DNA of 64,000 nt. Source: Capillidium heterosporum (lineage: Eukaryota; Entomophthoromycota; Entomophthoromycetes; Entomophthorales; Capillidiaceae). The position numbers and the translations under genes are program-made. The notes below the pieces were generated by a model, which was not told the DNA's origin, did no database searches, and saw only the letters and a program-made list of their open reading frames with translations. Location: positions 186,001 through 250,000 of the forward strand of contig WBMQ01000001.1 of NCBI GenBank assembly GCA_016630905.1. Reading direction: 5' to 3'. Within the stretch, counting starts at the first letter, position 1. Every line of letters begins with the position of its first letter. Positions 1 through 11,410 of this stretch are shown piece after piece.

Positions 1-1674
1 CAACGGTCGGTATGCATGCCCAAGTACAAACTACCTTAGACTGCATTGCAAACTACTTGCTAGCAGCTTTGATATGCTAAATTGCAAAGTGCTGATATAT
101 TTCACGATATATTCAATCAATCTGTAAAAAACCAACATTTAGGATATCAATGCGATAGCTATTTTGGGAAGTATTGACTCGTGATTTTCGGAGCTTCCTC
201 CTCAGATCATCTTTTCGGAATATATCCTTTACAATATGAAGCTTTGATAATTAGATTCTCTCCTATTTGGATTGTTCTTTATCTTTACAATAAACATAAA
301 AACCAACAACTATCTAAATGTACTTTTCCACGTCACCATAAATGACTGGCATGGTGATACGTTTAATGAAGGATAGAGTGTATGTATCCAAATATCGATG
401 TGTCAATCTTGGCACATTAAATTATAGGGCTTTTGTAAATTATCACCTAAGTTGAATCCTATTAGTTTCGAATTGAATTTCGAAATTCATCGCTTTTGAC
501 TGCTTATTTAGATAAAAGCCTTTCATAGACTAGCACTAAACTTGGCTCTATATTTGGAAACTATACACCCATATCTGTAAAAGGGACTTTGAGTTATGGG
601 TAAGCAATTCCTGTAGTTTAATACACTTTGAATGGATCTGTCTACTGTATGCACTTTCAACTTGAAGTTTACTACATTAACTTCAAAGTTGGAATTTGTT
701 GATGCTATACAATCTTCAGACTCCAACTCTATATACTTTTGATGGAGTTTAAGATTCGAAATTCTGATGACGAATACATCTAAAAACCAGTATATCAGCC
801 ATTTGTCTTTACATGTTTACTCATTTTACTATAGCTTTTACTTTTTAAATGTACAATTCAGCACATTATTGAAAATAAATATAACTATTGATAAAGACTT
901 GAAAACCATATATAAATCCTATGTCTCTGGATTTCGATAGAAAGCAGATGAATAGATTAGTGATCGGATAGAAATCGTCGATAAAACATACATTTACTAA
1001 TAGTTTTTGTAAATAGGGCTTGCACCAGTTTAGCTATTTACGGCCTAGTTCTTTGGTATTCATCTGGTACCTTCTTGAGCTACACTCCCCAGTAAAGACT
1101 TGTCTAAGAGATCCTATAGGTCTGGTTTTTTGAATCCACACTATTTTATTCAGCTTGACTAGAAGCGAACTGACCAAGAATTACTCACCCGCTAGTTCAT
1201 TCTAGATGTGGTTTTGATACCAACCCTTACATCCTGCCATTTCTCTTCTCTTTGTTCTAAGTATTGTGTATTAAATGAATACATCTAGGTCCAAGGAGCT
1301 GCAGATTCCCCGCCCAATACCAGAAATATGTAAATGGTGTTTTCTAGATTCCCTAACTAGGAAAGTATAGGGTTTTTATAACAATTTTGGACAAGACAAA
1401 GTTTGTCAAATGAAGAGGATAACGTAGGCCTGATCACGTTGTATCTAAATTTGAAATGCAAACAAATTTTGGTAAATCAAAACCGCTTCCGCATAGCCAA
1501 TTGCATAATTAATCACTAGTTACCAAGTTTGTCAAATCTGCTAAACTTAGCTCGAAAGTCCAAGTAGGAAATTCTTATCAAGTCAAGAACACCAACTACC
1601 TCGTACATAAAGGCCAGCCCAAGTAGTTTTTTAGTGTATAGGTGCAGTATCGACTACTAGACAACTTAGTTCAA
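1..1674. other. No supportable gene
   Basis: AT-rich sequence upstream of the first Zn2Cys6 regulator. Open stretches on both strands are short and begin with non-ATG codons (for example a 67-codon minus-strand frame at 523-726). None shows a recognisable domain. The last few hundred bases presumably hold the promoter of the gene starting at 1675, but I see no element I can name. Confidence 0.6.
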
Positions 1675-3459
1675 ATGGAAAATACCCAACTAGTCCTACA
1701 GAAAGAAGCCTGCCAAATTAAAAGAGACCCTAGCACCTATGTTGCAAGTTTATCTCTGTATACATGCGACAGCTGCACGAAGCTCAAATTGAAATGCGAC
1801 AAAAAACTACCGACATGTGGTCACTGTAGCCATAGGGAACGAGTATGCACGCTGTCCCGACCTATCAAGAACAAGAAGCGTTCCAATAAGAAGGTTGATC
1901 AACATCAAACAAAATTCAAAGTGACTAAATGCGAGAGTTTCAAATTCGTACTTCAGGATTTTACATCTAGTTCAGGCAGCCCCATCTCAATCAACATGGA
2001 CACTAGTATCGTAGCCAATATCATCAACGAAGGTAGGTTCATAGACGAAATTTACAGTTCCAATTTGAAGATACGAAGGATCTTCAGTAGAGAGTGCAAC
2101 TTGACGCGATGCTATAATCTGTATTCTTTGGTGAATCATCCCAGTGAGACCAAAAACAGCTCCAGAGTTTCAGCCTTTTCTGATATTGTGGAATCCCTTC
2201 GAAGCTTTGCTGCGCCTAGGAGGAAAAATTTGCCACTACATATATCCCTCAAGATACCCTTCACCATATATTCAGATCTGCTTAAGAGATGCTTCGACAA
2301 GTACTTTGAAATCGTCAATCCCTTCTTCTACCTCTTCGATCCGACTACTTTCTTTTCAAAACCAAGATCAAGCTTTTTGTTGTACACAGTTGCCTTGGCC
2401 GGTGTCAAATATTTGGATAAAGATGAATTTACGTTGCAGCTTGCCACCACTCTGGAGTACCGCCTACAACAACTTTTTAAAGTGTCGTACAGTTGTGCTA
2501 ACCTGGATACATTACAAGCGTTTATAATTATATTGGTGGGACTTAAAGACGTTTCATGGGCCTTCTCCTGCCATTACCTGCTGAATGGTCATACCAACAA
2601 TTTAGCGGCGCTACTAGGGTTACATAGTTTGCAATATGGTATCCCCAACGTATCCTGGTCTACAGCTAGACTCGAAAAATGGCTAGCCTATAGCGCACTG
2701 GTACAGATAAATTCGACAAATGGGTGGATCACACTGATAGCTTCCTACACGATTTTGGACGAGTACGACGAGCCCTCGAAGCGGGTTTGTATGACCGACA
2801 CCCAAGAGCTATTGTTATTTAACGATGCCCCAAGCCTCATCCTCTCTAGCTTCCTCATAAACACAGCATCACAGTTTAAAATTATAGCGGTAGCAAGGCA
2901 TCGCATAGTAAGCGATGCCCTAGACCACGTCGAGCTTAAAGATCTCGTAAACAAAGTTATATTCGAGTTGAACGAAATCGCCTCCCAGTCTTTGAATCAA
3001 ATTGTCGAATTGAGGCGACGGTATGGCTCAAAGTTTGCCTCGACACGTCTGAACACCTATGCCGGTCTAATTCAATTTTTCGTTAGCATTGGCGTCTACC
3101 GAGCATACTCGCTGTACATATACTTTAGAAAGACCTACCAGCCAAATCAACTCCCACAACTAATTAAAAGTACCTTGCACCAATCCTTACTGACCGCCTA
3201 TCAAGTGTTTGGCATATCCCTTCAACTTCCTACCGACTTCTACTACCACATGTACATCCCTCTGCTGTGTGAGACGTTCTTTTACCTGTTTTTGAATAGG
3301 GAGTACTGCGTAGACAAAAGGTATATTGACGATGCCATCAATATCAGCTACAAGCACTTTAGAAAACTTACCCAATGCAGTCAGAGATCCAATCTTGTCA
3401 AGATGAACTTGATTATTGTTGATAAACTCCTCGCTGATGCCAAGTGGAAAGTTAGTTGA
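1675..3459 (+). CDS. Zn2Cys6 (Gal4-type) transcription factor 1
   Basis: Fungal nuclear DNA-binding regulator of about 594 residues in one exon. The frame stays open upstream to 1642 only through a GTG, so the ATG at 1675 is taken as start. The binuclear zinc cluster has cysteines at residues 31, 34, 41, 48, 51 and 58 (C-x2-C-x6-C-x6-C-x2-C-x6-C), followed by a basic linker rich in Lys and Arg, as expected for this class. The rest is a long helical region containing FYLFDPTTFF and a Leu-rich stretch of the fungal regulatory-domain type. It is a clear paralogue of the protein at 24468-26307, sharing FYLFDP-x-TFF, TLQAF and the RLEKWLA/KLERWLA motif in the same order. Family membership is firm. 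The target genes are unknown, and no neighbouring enzyme gene hints at a pathway. Confidence 0.88.
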   Translation: MENTQLVLQKEACQIKRDPSTYVASLSLYTCDSCTKLKLKCDKKLPTCGHCSHRERVCTLSRPIKNKKRSNKKVDQHQTKFKVTKCESFKFVLQDFTSSSGSPISINMDTSIVANIINEGRFIDEIYSSNLKIRRIFSRECNLTRCYNLYSLVNHPSETKNSSRVSAFSDIVESLRSFAAPRRKNLPLHISLKIPFTIYSDLLKRCFDKYFEIVNPFFYLFDPTTFFSKPRSSFLLYTVALAGVKYLDKDEFTLQLATTLEYRLQQLFKVSYSCANLDTLQAFIIILVGLKDVSWAFSCHYLLNGHTNNLAALLGLHSLQYGIPNVSWSTARLEKWLAYSALVQINSTNGWITLIASYTILDEYDEPSKRVCMTDTQELLLFNDAPSLILSSFLINTASQFKIIAVARHRIVSDALDHVELKDLVNKVIFELNEIASQSLNQIVELRRRYGSKFASTRLNTYAGLIQFFVSIGVYRAYSLYIYFRKTYQPNQLPQLIKSTLHQSLLTAYQVFGISLQLPTDFYYHMYIPLLCETFFYLFLNREYCVDKRYIDDAINISYKHFRKLTQCSQRSNLVKMNLIIVDKLLADAKWKVS

Positions 3460-3873
3460 AGGTAGTAGTTTTAACTTCACACAATATATTTAATAAAGTC
3501 TTAAACCCATTTCTAGTGCCATCAATGTAGTTTATCGCTAATCAAAAAACATCTAGCTTTCCTATCAATATCTAAATGATTATCTATATAAACCAAAGCC
3601 TTTATTTATATATTTTCAAAGATGTTACTTATACAGCATCTTAAAAGGATTTAACTAAGAGAATGGTACAGATACGCTCAAAATGTACTTCAAAGTTATC
3701 GATAGTACTGAACAAAAAGATAAAGAGGGTGCAGGCGTTCGCCATGTTGAAGCAAACGGAACGTAGAGAAGCTAAATTGAGCATGTAGGTGACAAAGTGG
3801 CCGAACCTGCACAGGACATAGATAACCGAGAAACTATATTTGCATTAGCCTAAAAATGTGAAAAGAGGTCTTA

Positions 3874-4403
3874 CTATAAGATCTTGTCGATGGGGGCATC
3901 AGTTACATAGGCGGTAAGGACAGCTCCAATGAACCCTACATATAATGTCAACACAAAAGAAAATAGTCGAAAATTTACCTGCCAAGTTCTCTAAACTATT
4001 ATCGTGGACACCTTGAGCTCTAGCAGCGATACCCTTGACCAAACTTCTATCACGTCTAGGGTACTGAAAGTATATTAGTATGTTTCAAATAAAGATTTAG
4101 TACCGTATTGCTGTACCCAACAAAGGAAAAGATGTTACGGAAGGCACCAGTCAATACAGCAGTAAACATGTTGGTAAAGACGAACTGGTACCCGACCAAG
4201 AACAAAGGGATCTTCTTTTGGCTAACGAAGCCTCCGATATAGTTGATGATGGTTTCGTAAACGATGGGGTAGGCATGGAGGTGGAGGACTAGACCAGTAC
4301 AGATGGTGAATAAAGTTCCTATGACCGAAAAGGTAAGCACCAGTTTGGAGGCGGCTTCAAAGATCGAGGGGCTGGGGTTGACTTGCTTGGATTCTTTAGA
4401 CAT
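3874..4403 (-). CDS. MAPEG-family membrane protein (microsomal GST-like)
   Basis: Three exons: 4104-4403, 3979-4063 and 3874-3935, with introns of 40 and 43 nt ending in CAG and TAG. They encode 148 residues, the usual MAPEG size. The second exon carries the family signature as ARAQGVHDNSLENLA (compare the MAPEG pattern R-A-Q-R-x-H-x-N-x-x-E-N). Exon 1 starts MSKESKQVNPS and has hydrophobic segments near residues 19-43 and 64-90. Exon 3 adds another (GFIGAVLTAYV), giving a four-helix-type membrane protein. MAPEG proteins act in ER or other membranes in glutathione or eicosanoid metabolism. Which reaction this one performs, or whether it is catalytic, cannot be read from the sequence. The start ATG is followed by a good open frame and lies just downstream of a plausible promoter gap. 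Confidence 0.82.
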
Positions 4404-5085
4404 CTTTTTGTAAAAGCTGGGTAAGAATAGTTCTAAAATAGCCCTTTTATACCTTCTCTTGGATTTCGGACCGGGTTTTCTACTAGATTGAATACATCAC
4501 AGACTTGAAAGTTTTTTGAGTGAATTAACTTATTTTTTATCATAGATCCAATCACGCTGCATGGATCAAGTTTTTGAAAGCATCAATTGATTAAGAAAAT
4601 TTGTTCTGAATTTCCTGCCTAAAATTATCAATTATAATTTGAAATATTGGTCAGGTAATTTTAAACTGGAGGGGAATGAAAGTGAAAAGATTAATGGATT
4701 AATTCTTAATTTAGTTATAGTTAAACCGAAAATGATCGATATTCAAAAACTTAACCCATATTCATGCAAGGCATCGCACAGCTACGATTTCAAGTTCATG
4801 TGGTTGGTCTAATTGCTAGAATTTGGACCAATTGTAATCACAGTCAAAATTTGTCAATGTGGAAAAAGTTGACGCGATGCCGAGTTTATTAAAGTGCTTA
4901 CAGGTTATACTGGAAGTAACAAAGAGCCGATCCAACATATCGAAATCCAAGGAAACATAAAGGTCATCAAGGATCCAGTTATTCCTATTAAGAGCCGGGT
5001 TTTAATGAGTATATCAATAGAACTCTCAGCAGCTTCCAAATATCCAAGATCGACCTCTCCCAACTTGTAAACTCAAGCGTAAAGT
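4404..5085. other. Divergent intergenic region
   Basis: About 680 bases between the divergently transcribed MAPEG gene (minus) and the coiled-coil gene (plus). It is AT-rich, without open frames of note, and presumably holds both promoters. No recognised binding site or RNA element was seen. Confidence 0.5.
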
Positions 5086-5716
5086 ATGGATATTGAGCCT
5101 AACCAAACCAATATCGAAACTTTGCTCGATGAGGTTCTGGCTCAGGAAAATAACATCCTCAACTTCGACTTTAACAAATTTTCGAGACAGATAGCACAAG
5201 AGCAGATGGACAGCACTGAAATTGAAATTAAAGTTGAAGAGGGGGAGGAAGGTAATTTGTTTATATACTATTTTGTTGATTTAAATTGTAGCTATAGCGA
5301 ACTTCAAGATTATAGGAGCGATGGAAACGATAGACAGCTTTCGAATGAAAGTTCAACAACTAGAAACGAAATTATCAAATGTCCAAAATATCCTTGACAA
5401 CAGATCCAAGCTACAACTTCAACCACTAGATAAAAATTCAATAGGTATTTATATTAATCAAAAAATTAGTTATTTATATTTTTAAAGCCTTAGGTGAAAT
5501 GATAGATAAATTAGATATGAAATTAAGTGAAATACTAAAAGTAACTTTAGTATAGCCCAATACTTTACTTACTATTTATATTAGATACAAGAAGCAGTAC
5601 ATGTACTATCGAACTACTACAGAGGAACGGTATGTAAGGATAAGGAATATGAAGATATAGTGACTGAGTTGGCGTTTTACCAAGATCTGCTAACTGAAAT
5701 TGTAAAAAGTATTTGA
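5086..5716 (+). CDS. Small acidic coiled-coil protein, four exons
   Basis: I join exons 5086-5251, 5292-5444, 5494-5540 and 5585-5716; all junctions are GT-AG and in phase (498 nt, 165 residues). The N-terminal part is acidic (MDIEPNQTNIETLLDEVLAQ). The middle is a heptad-like helix (METIDSFRMKVQQLETKLSN) followed by another (EMIDKLDMKLSEILKIQEAV), and the C-terminus is again helical, ending TELAFYQDLLTEIVKSI. Small proteins of this type are often subunits of kinetochore, Mediator or BLOC-like complexes, but I do not recognise a family and assign none. The consistent phase over three introns is the main evidence that it is a real gene. Introns are 40, 49 and 44 nt. Confidence 0.68.
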
Positions 5717-5980
5717 AATTGATTCTCCATGAAATTCTCAATTTGTTTTATAGTTTTAAATAAACTTGTATATGTTTTGCTACAAAATAAATTTTTGTTT
5801 TGTACAGCTATTATATCAATCATACTTACAAATCTATTGAGTTTTTAAACCATTGTGTTCTACATTATTCTCAATTACAAAGGTAATGAAATTCCAATCT
5901 TATATATAACCATTTATCACCTATTTTAATATATAAACTACTCTCCAAAACAACCAACTACAGAAAACTAAGAATACAGC

Positions 5981-7415
5981 TCATCCTACCTTCAAAAACT
6001 CAGGATCCCCCTTCAAAGCATTGGTGATATCTTCCTTCCGAATCTTCAAAGCTATCAAAGTAGCTGCATTCAAAGGCGCATACAGGTTGCTCGGGGGACT
6101 CACAATAGATATAATCCCAAATCCAATCAACGAGGAGACGAGTTGGAAGAGTTGATTCTGATTGGGAGTCCTAAAGTTGTTGATGTCACAGAAATGTCGG
6201 TGGGTGTAGAAGACATCACTCAAACTAATTTCTGACTCTTCCTGCTTTTTGAGTTCGGACATCAGACTTGCTAGAATAGCTTTCTGCTGTAGGGATAGGC
6301 ACTTGATGTAACGGATGGTTGGGTTCTGACCCATTGATTCGACGGCATCCAAGATGACTTGGAAGTTGACAGTGGCATCCGATTTACCCTGCTTCACCAT
6401 TTGGTCTTCGACGATCTCAACGGCCCGTCTATAATTTAGTTAGATTCAGATATATATAAACACAATTTTCAATGTAAATTGAAAACTTACCGACAGATGT
6501 CTAAAGCCCTCCGAGCATCGCCGGACGCCGCAGCAACCTTTCGCGCGCACAGTTCAATAGCAGTTTTGTCGAACCATTGGGTATTGGTTAACCTGGACGC
6601 AACTATGCGCTCCAATTGCTGGTAATCGTAAGTGTTGAAGACAATACGATCAGAGCCCAGCCTACTAGCGACTTTAGGGGTGAGGTACCGTTCCGGTAAG
6701 TCCATAGTGTTGGCTATAGCGATTACCAAAGTTTTGGATTTGGGAGTATAAGGCCATTCGAATAGGTTGTATAAGATATCCTGTTTCTTGGTAACTAACT
6801 GATCCAGCTCGTCTACAACGATAATCCTACATATAGTTATAATTGTTTAGATTTAAAATTTCTAGTGAAGAATAAGTTTACCAGAAGGGTCGCTTCTTCC
6901 TAGATGGCACTTTCTTACCATTAAAGTACTCTCTTAATTTGATAAGGGCTTGACCATGGGGCAATTTTTCATCTTTCAAGCTAACTTGCTGCCAAATCTT
7001 TACATAAATCTGCTGAGGCTCAGTAACTTGCATACCGTTCAAATGTAAAAAGTTGAAGTCGTTGAGCTTCTAAAGTATAATTAAGACTTCAATTCAAAAA
7101 ATAAAAATACCTTGCCCTTTGCCTTGAGTTTCAAATTTCGAAGACCACATAGTACGGTAGCTGTCTTTCCAGTTCCAGGTACTCCTGACAAATCTATAAA
7201 ACAGGAAATTAAAAATTTACACTATATTTGAAACAAAATTTACATAAGCATAAGGAAGAGTCATTTTTGATACAGGTCTCAATCTTGTCTTCTATCTGCA
7301 TAAGTTCAAGCTCCCTTCCAGGTAGTTGTTCGGGGATGGAGGCGACATGTAAGTTGGTTCGTACTTCATTGAAATCGTATTCCTTCAACTTTCGTTTCTC
7401 GCCCTTTGTCTTCAT
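5981..7415 (-). CDS. CDC6: Cdc6/Orc1-type replication-licensing AAA+ ATPase
   Basis: Five exons: 7244-7415, 7111-7193, 6882-7069, 6491-6826 and 5981-6428, all in phase, 408 residues. Walker A is SGVPGTGKTAT and Walker B IIVVDELDQL. Sensor 1 follows in IANTMDLPERYL, sensor 2 in ASGDARRALDICRRAVEIVE, and the C-terminus is a winged-helix domain. Proteins of this family load the MCM helicase at origins with ORC. The N-terminus is short, with no BAH domain, and the winged helix (LSLQQKAILASLMSELKKQ, then KIRKEDITNALKGDPEFL) resembles Cdc6/Cdc18, as do DQL after Walker B and LFEWP. The segment LPERYLTPKVASRLG is more like Orc1. I prefer Cdc6, but Orc1 is not excluded. The frame continues upstream from the ATG at 7415 to a TTG at 7454, which I do not use. 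Confidence 0.8.
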
Positions 7416-8181
7416 GTCAACAAAGAATCGTGAAAGGTGGCTGAACACGTCCAAAATTGAGCAGCCAAGATTTCGGAAAATATTTGAACCAATTAAAACT
7501 GTAAACTCCTTCTTATATAAACTACAGCACTTTTATATAATTTGTATTAGTACTTTTCTATTTTAGATAATTGCACCCATTATATAGTTTATAGAGCTTG
7601 AGAGAAACTATCGTATAGCAATCTAAAAACAATATAGTATAATTAAAAATCAGTATAAATTTATAAATTATTTCCTTTTAGATAATCTGACCTTTTAAAA
7701 GGAGGTTGAAGTCGAACTGTATAGGTGATGAAGAGATGATAACATAGCTTAGCTATTTATAACAATGAAATAATGATATACTTGGAATATAGAACTGATT
7801 GTATTTTATACGAATGGGTTATATGACCATTATATATATAATTTTAATATATATGGGGAATTTCAATTAATATTTTGTATTTTGAGCTAAATATCCCAAA
7901 TCAATATACAGTTGACAGCATTTATAATAGTGATATCGTTAATAAAGGCTTACAGTAACATCTGAGGATTTTTTTAACTCATTCGACAAACTTAGCTTCT
8001 GTACTAAGCAAAGTAATAAACTGTAGGCCTACATTACTTTATTACAAACTTTCTTTAAAGAAAATGTCCGTAAATTACTTCAAGGAGTTCTGTATTGGGG
8101 TAGATAACAAAATTAGTGAAGGTACTTGATACTGTAGTGCTTCAAAAAAAGCTGTAGTTAAGGACTAATCATCTCCAACAA
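7416..8181. other. No gene seen
   Basis: Very AT-rich sequence between the Cdc6/Orc1 gene and the first LRR remnant. I looked on the minus strand for upstream exons of the ATPase, such as a BAH domain, and found no open segment. Confidence 0.5.
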
Positions 8182-8616
8182 TCACAACTTAATAATCGGA
8201 CCGGTGCATTTTACATCTTTAATGTCACTACATAGGTATATTTGAGCTAAGAAGAGTAGTGAAAGTAGTCGATTCAGTGAGTCCTTATCAAAATTTTCAT
8301 ATAAATGTAGGTTGATGAGCTGGAAATTTTGCAAGTTCATCAAGATTCCTAGGGATATGGATCCTACCATCAGACTTAGACTAGCAAGCTTGTTGAAGCT
8401 ATGTTTAATAACGTGATTATAGCTCTTCAAGATAGTTTTGTTTGTGAATTCTATATTTAAAGCTTGCAGTTTGAGGAATCTGTTCAAAAGGATATTTTTG
8501 ACTACATCACAGTAAGCAAGGGTAAGTTTGAGCTTCTTGAGATTTGAAAAATTGCCTGGCATCACCCCTACTTCAAGATTATATATAAGTTTACTTTGAC
8601 TAGCAGTTATTGACAA
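8182..8616 (-). pseudogene. F-box/LRR (RNI-like) gene remnant, copy 1
   Basis: An open minus-strand segment of 144 codons without an ATG at its 5' end (the frame opens at a TTG). It has leucine-rich-repeat character: GNFSNLKKLKLTLAY, FLKLQALNIEF, then MNLQNFQLINLHLYENF. It aligns motif by motif with the decayed copy at 10180-11160, in the same order (NLKKLKL with SLKTLKL; ILLNRFLKLQALN with VLLSYFFQLRVLN; LASLSLMVGSISL with LANLNTSISVASI). F-box/LRR proteins usually choose substrates for SCF ubiquitin ligases. No F-box is visible here, so I call it a remnant. It could also be an internal exon of a gene whose first exon I cannot find. Confidence 0.5.
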
Positions 8617-10179
8617 CGGGAGTGGAATTCTATGCTCAAAGACCTGAGCTAAAGAACATAAAGTAAATCAAACATTCCCAAAGCCTATACATTAGCATTA
8701 TGGTTTCTTAGCGACAATCTGACATGTATGAGATACATATAATTTGGGATTGAAGGGTATAGCTTTAAGCCCAACTAATCTAGTTCTATTCAATCCTCAG
8801 CTCATTTCAATATATTTAAGTCTAGGAAATGACAGCTTACTTCACTATGAAGGCTATTATCGTAGTTTATTTCTTTTACTTGCCGTATTTTGGAATTATA
8901 TTTATAAATTGATCTTAACCCTTACATCATGTTAACCTCCTATTACTTATCCTCTTATAAATATTGGTTAAAAGGAAGCTATTGAACTGTTTGTTGCAAA
9001 TTGGACCTTATATCAATTGGATGCTTCTAAGGTGGCTGCTATCTCTTATAATACAAAGTCGAGTAGATTATTGAAGCTGTAATCCATCTCTTAAATTCAT
9101 TGATTGAAAAAGGATTTGTTTATGGCATTATCAATTTAAATAAGTGATTTGTGCGCTATATATACAGCTCCCTTCTTTCCAAGACCTGATCAACTGGTTT
9201 GAACCAACTAATACAAAGCAGTATTTAAAAGTTCAAAGGCCACTAATTTAGTCTTATAACAAGCTATAAATAAGGAAACTATAATAGCTTTTGTCTTTTC
9301 TTTTTGATACAGGGTAAAACCTTCAATAAGACTACTAATTGTGAGCCAATAAGTAACGGTACTTGGTATTATATTTTCACATCTATATCCTCCAATATTT
9401 CACTTGTCGACGTGCCAGGATGCTATCAAATTCATTTAGATTTTATATTAATAGAATATCCAATAAGTATCATAATGAGATGAAAGAGGAAAATAAGAGT
9501 GGATATACCGGCGATATTGGATTTCGTGGATAGCGGTACATCTTTTAAAGTGGCCTATTAAAATGCCGATAGTTTAGATAATCTTATTTCTCACCTACAG
9601 GGCTGGGGGTTGCAGGTTTATATCGAGGATGTACGGCAAGCGTCTAATATATAAATGAAATCCTTATTCGATTTAAAATGCCATAGTATCAGCATAAATG
9701 TAAAATATTGGACCAAATTAGAATAATAATAAACATATATTAACGAAACTTCAAATGTATAGCTGAATGTTCAATTTATATAACAAGGGTCCCTACTTTT
9801 ATAAATACAGTTGACATTATTATAGTTCGACTCTTCAATCTGTCTGCATTGAAAGTTGTCGTCGAGACTTTGATCAGTAATCTTACTGAAGGAATATAAT
9901 GCTAACGCTTGAATCCATTTGACAAAGGTAATCAATTAGGTAGGAAGGGTAATGAACTGCAGGTTTAACTTTTCACATTATCCTTATTGAAGCAAGTGTT
10001 ACTAATCACGAATTTAGATTTATATTCTTGATGGATAGTAATATTGACAAGATTAGGTAGCTGGAATTATAGTAATTCTGAGAAAAGAAGCATTAGATTT
10101 ATAGTTCTCATAAACTCCATGCAAATGATTGAACTGGTGGCCTTTTATCAAATAAACCGTCAGTAACGTCTCCCTTAAG
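8617..10179. other. No supportable gene
   Basis: About 1.5 kb of AT-rich sequence between the two LRR remnants. Short frames on the plus strand near 8744-8935 lack any recognisable motif. Some of it may be further decayed LRR sequence, but I could not align it by eye. Confidence 0.5.
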
Positions 10180-11160
10180 GATCCTATGGGATAGTTTGGG
10201 TAAGGAGAGTATTGGCTCCATCGATTTGTTTGTGAATCTATTGAGTAAGCATAAGTTTATGAATTTGAAGTTGTAGATACTTTGCAAAAGTTCTATTGAA
10301 GCGACAGATATAGATGTATTTAAATTTGCTAGCTTGCTGAAGGTTTATTCATCAAAGCGATTGCAAAGAGCTAAGCTATAATCTTCATAGATGTCATAGT
10401 TTAGAACTCGAAGCTGGAAAAAGTAACTTAAAAGAACTTTAGCTACGACTTTTGGAAACATGTCTACTAACTTTAGTTTATTCAAGCTCGAGAAAATGGC
10501 TGAAGTCATACCTTCTTTGGAATCATATATACTAACCTTTAACTTTAGCGTTTTAAGACTAGGGAATTTGCCATTGATGACAAGTAAAAGTTATTGATTA
10601 GTAATGAGAACTTCCGGATTTAAGGAATAAAGCTGATGGATACTGAACGATACTACAAAGCCTATAGAAGTTAAACTATCATTGTACAGATGCAGATCAA
10701 AGTGAACTATATCATCAAGGTTGTAGTTAAACTCCATTTGCGGTAGGAGATAACCATGAACTCTCTTACCTTTATATTGAATCTAGCTAGACTATCAAAA
10801 ACTGAGGTTGCCTTTAATTCATACTATCCTAAGCTTCTCTAAATTGAGGAAATGATATACAAACTGGAATAGTTTGGATTTATTGAATTAGAAAACACCC
10901 TAAAGTATCTATCAAATTGTTCAAAGCCTATTTAATTTTTCCATTCATGTCCACGGTCTACCTTTCTGGAATTGATGGCTTCGTAAAGCTTGACATATGG
11001 AAGATCGTTGAGCTGTTTATCGTAGTGTTTTGACGTGAGGAAATCTGCTTCCTCAAGGCTCCCTAATATCTTTGACTATTAAGTCTGGTAGCTTTTGAAT
11101 TGAAGTTCATTTCTGATATTCAATAGAGGTAAAGGAGTTTTTGAAGCTTTCTTTGCTTAA
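10180..11160 (-). pseudogene. F-box/LRR pseudogene, copy 2
   Basis: Reading the minus strand from about 11160 gives an F-box-like beginning (KLPDLIVKDI, then after a frame change GSLEEADFLTSKHYDKQLN). Leucine-rich-repeat text follows: FLNLEKLRIV, FDLHLYNDSLTSIGFVVSF, FPSLKTLKLKVS, FFQLRVLNYDIYED and YNFKFINLCLLNRF. The coding text is interrupted by several in-frame stops (for instance after ITNQ and after CNRFDE) and at least one frame change, so the gene is dead. Intact relatives would be F-box/LRR substrate receptors of SCF ubiquitin ligases. It is homologous to the fragment at 8182-8616 and lies in the same orientation, suggesting tandem duplication followed by decay. Boundaries are approximate. 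Confidence 0.62.
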
Positions 11161-11410
11161 ATAGATCAAAGTTATCTTTATACTTTATTAAAGTTTATAT
11201 AGAATACAGTTTACAAAATTGATAGGGATATATACAGCACCATGTTATCAAATTTATAAGCTAGCCAAGGACAGTAACTTATAAAATTTTGGATATCTAA
11301 ATAAACTTTACCAAATCCATCATAGTTAAAAATGTGAATTTCAATCAATTCCACTTTAATTTCTATACTATCTCCATCTAAGTCGAACTTCAGCATCCAC
11401 TACACTTGTC

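Noticed and set aside
7416-8181. An upstream BAH-domain exon for the Cdc6/Orc1 gene
   Set aside because: No open segment on the minus strand; the sequence is AT-rich noise, so BAH is absent at this locus.
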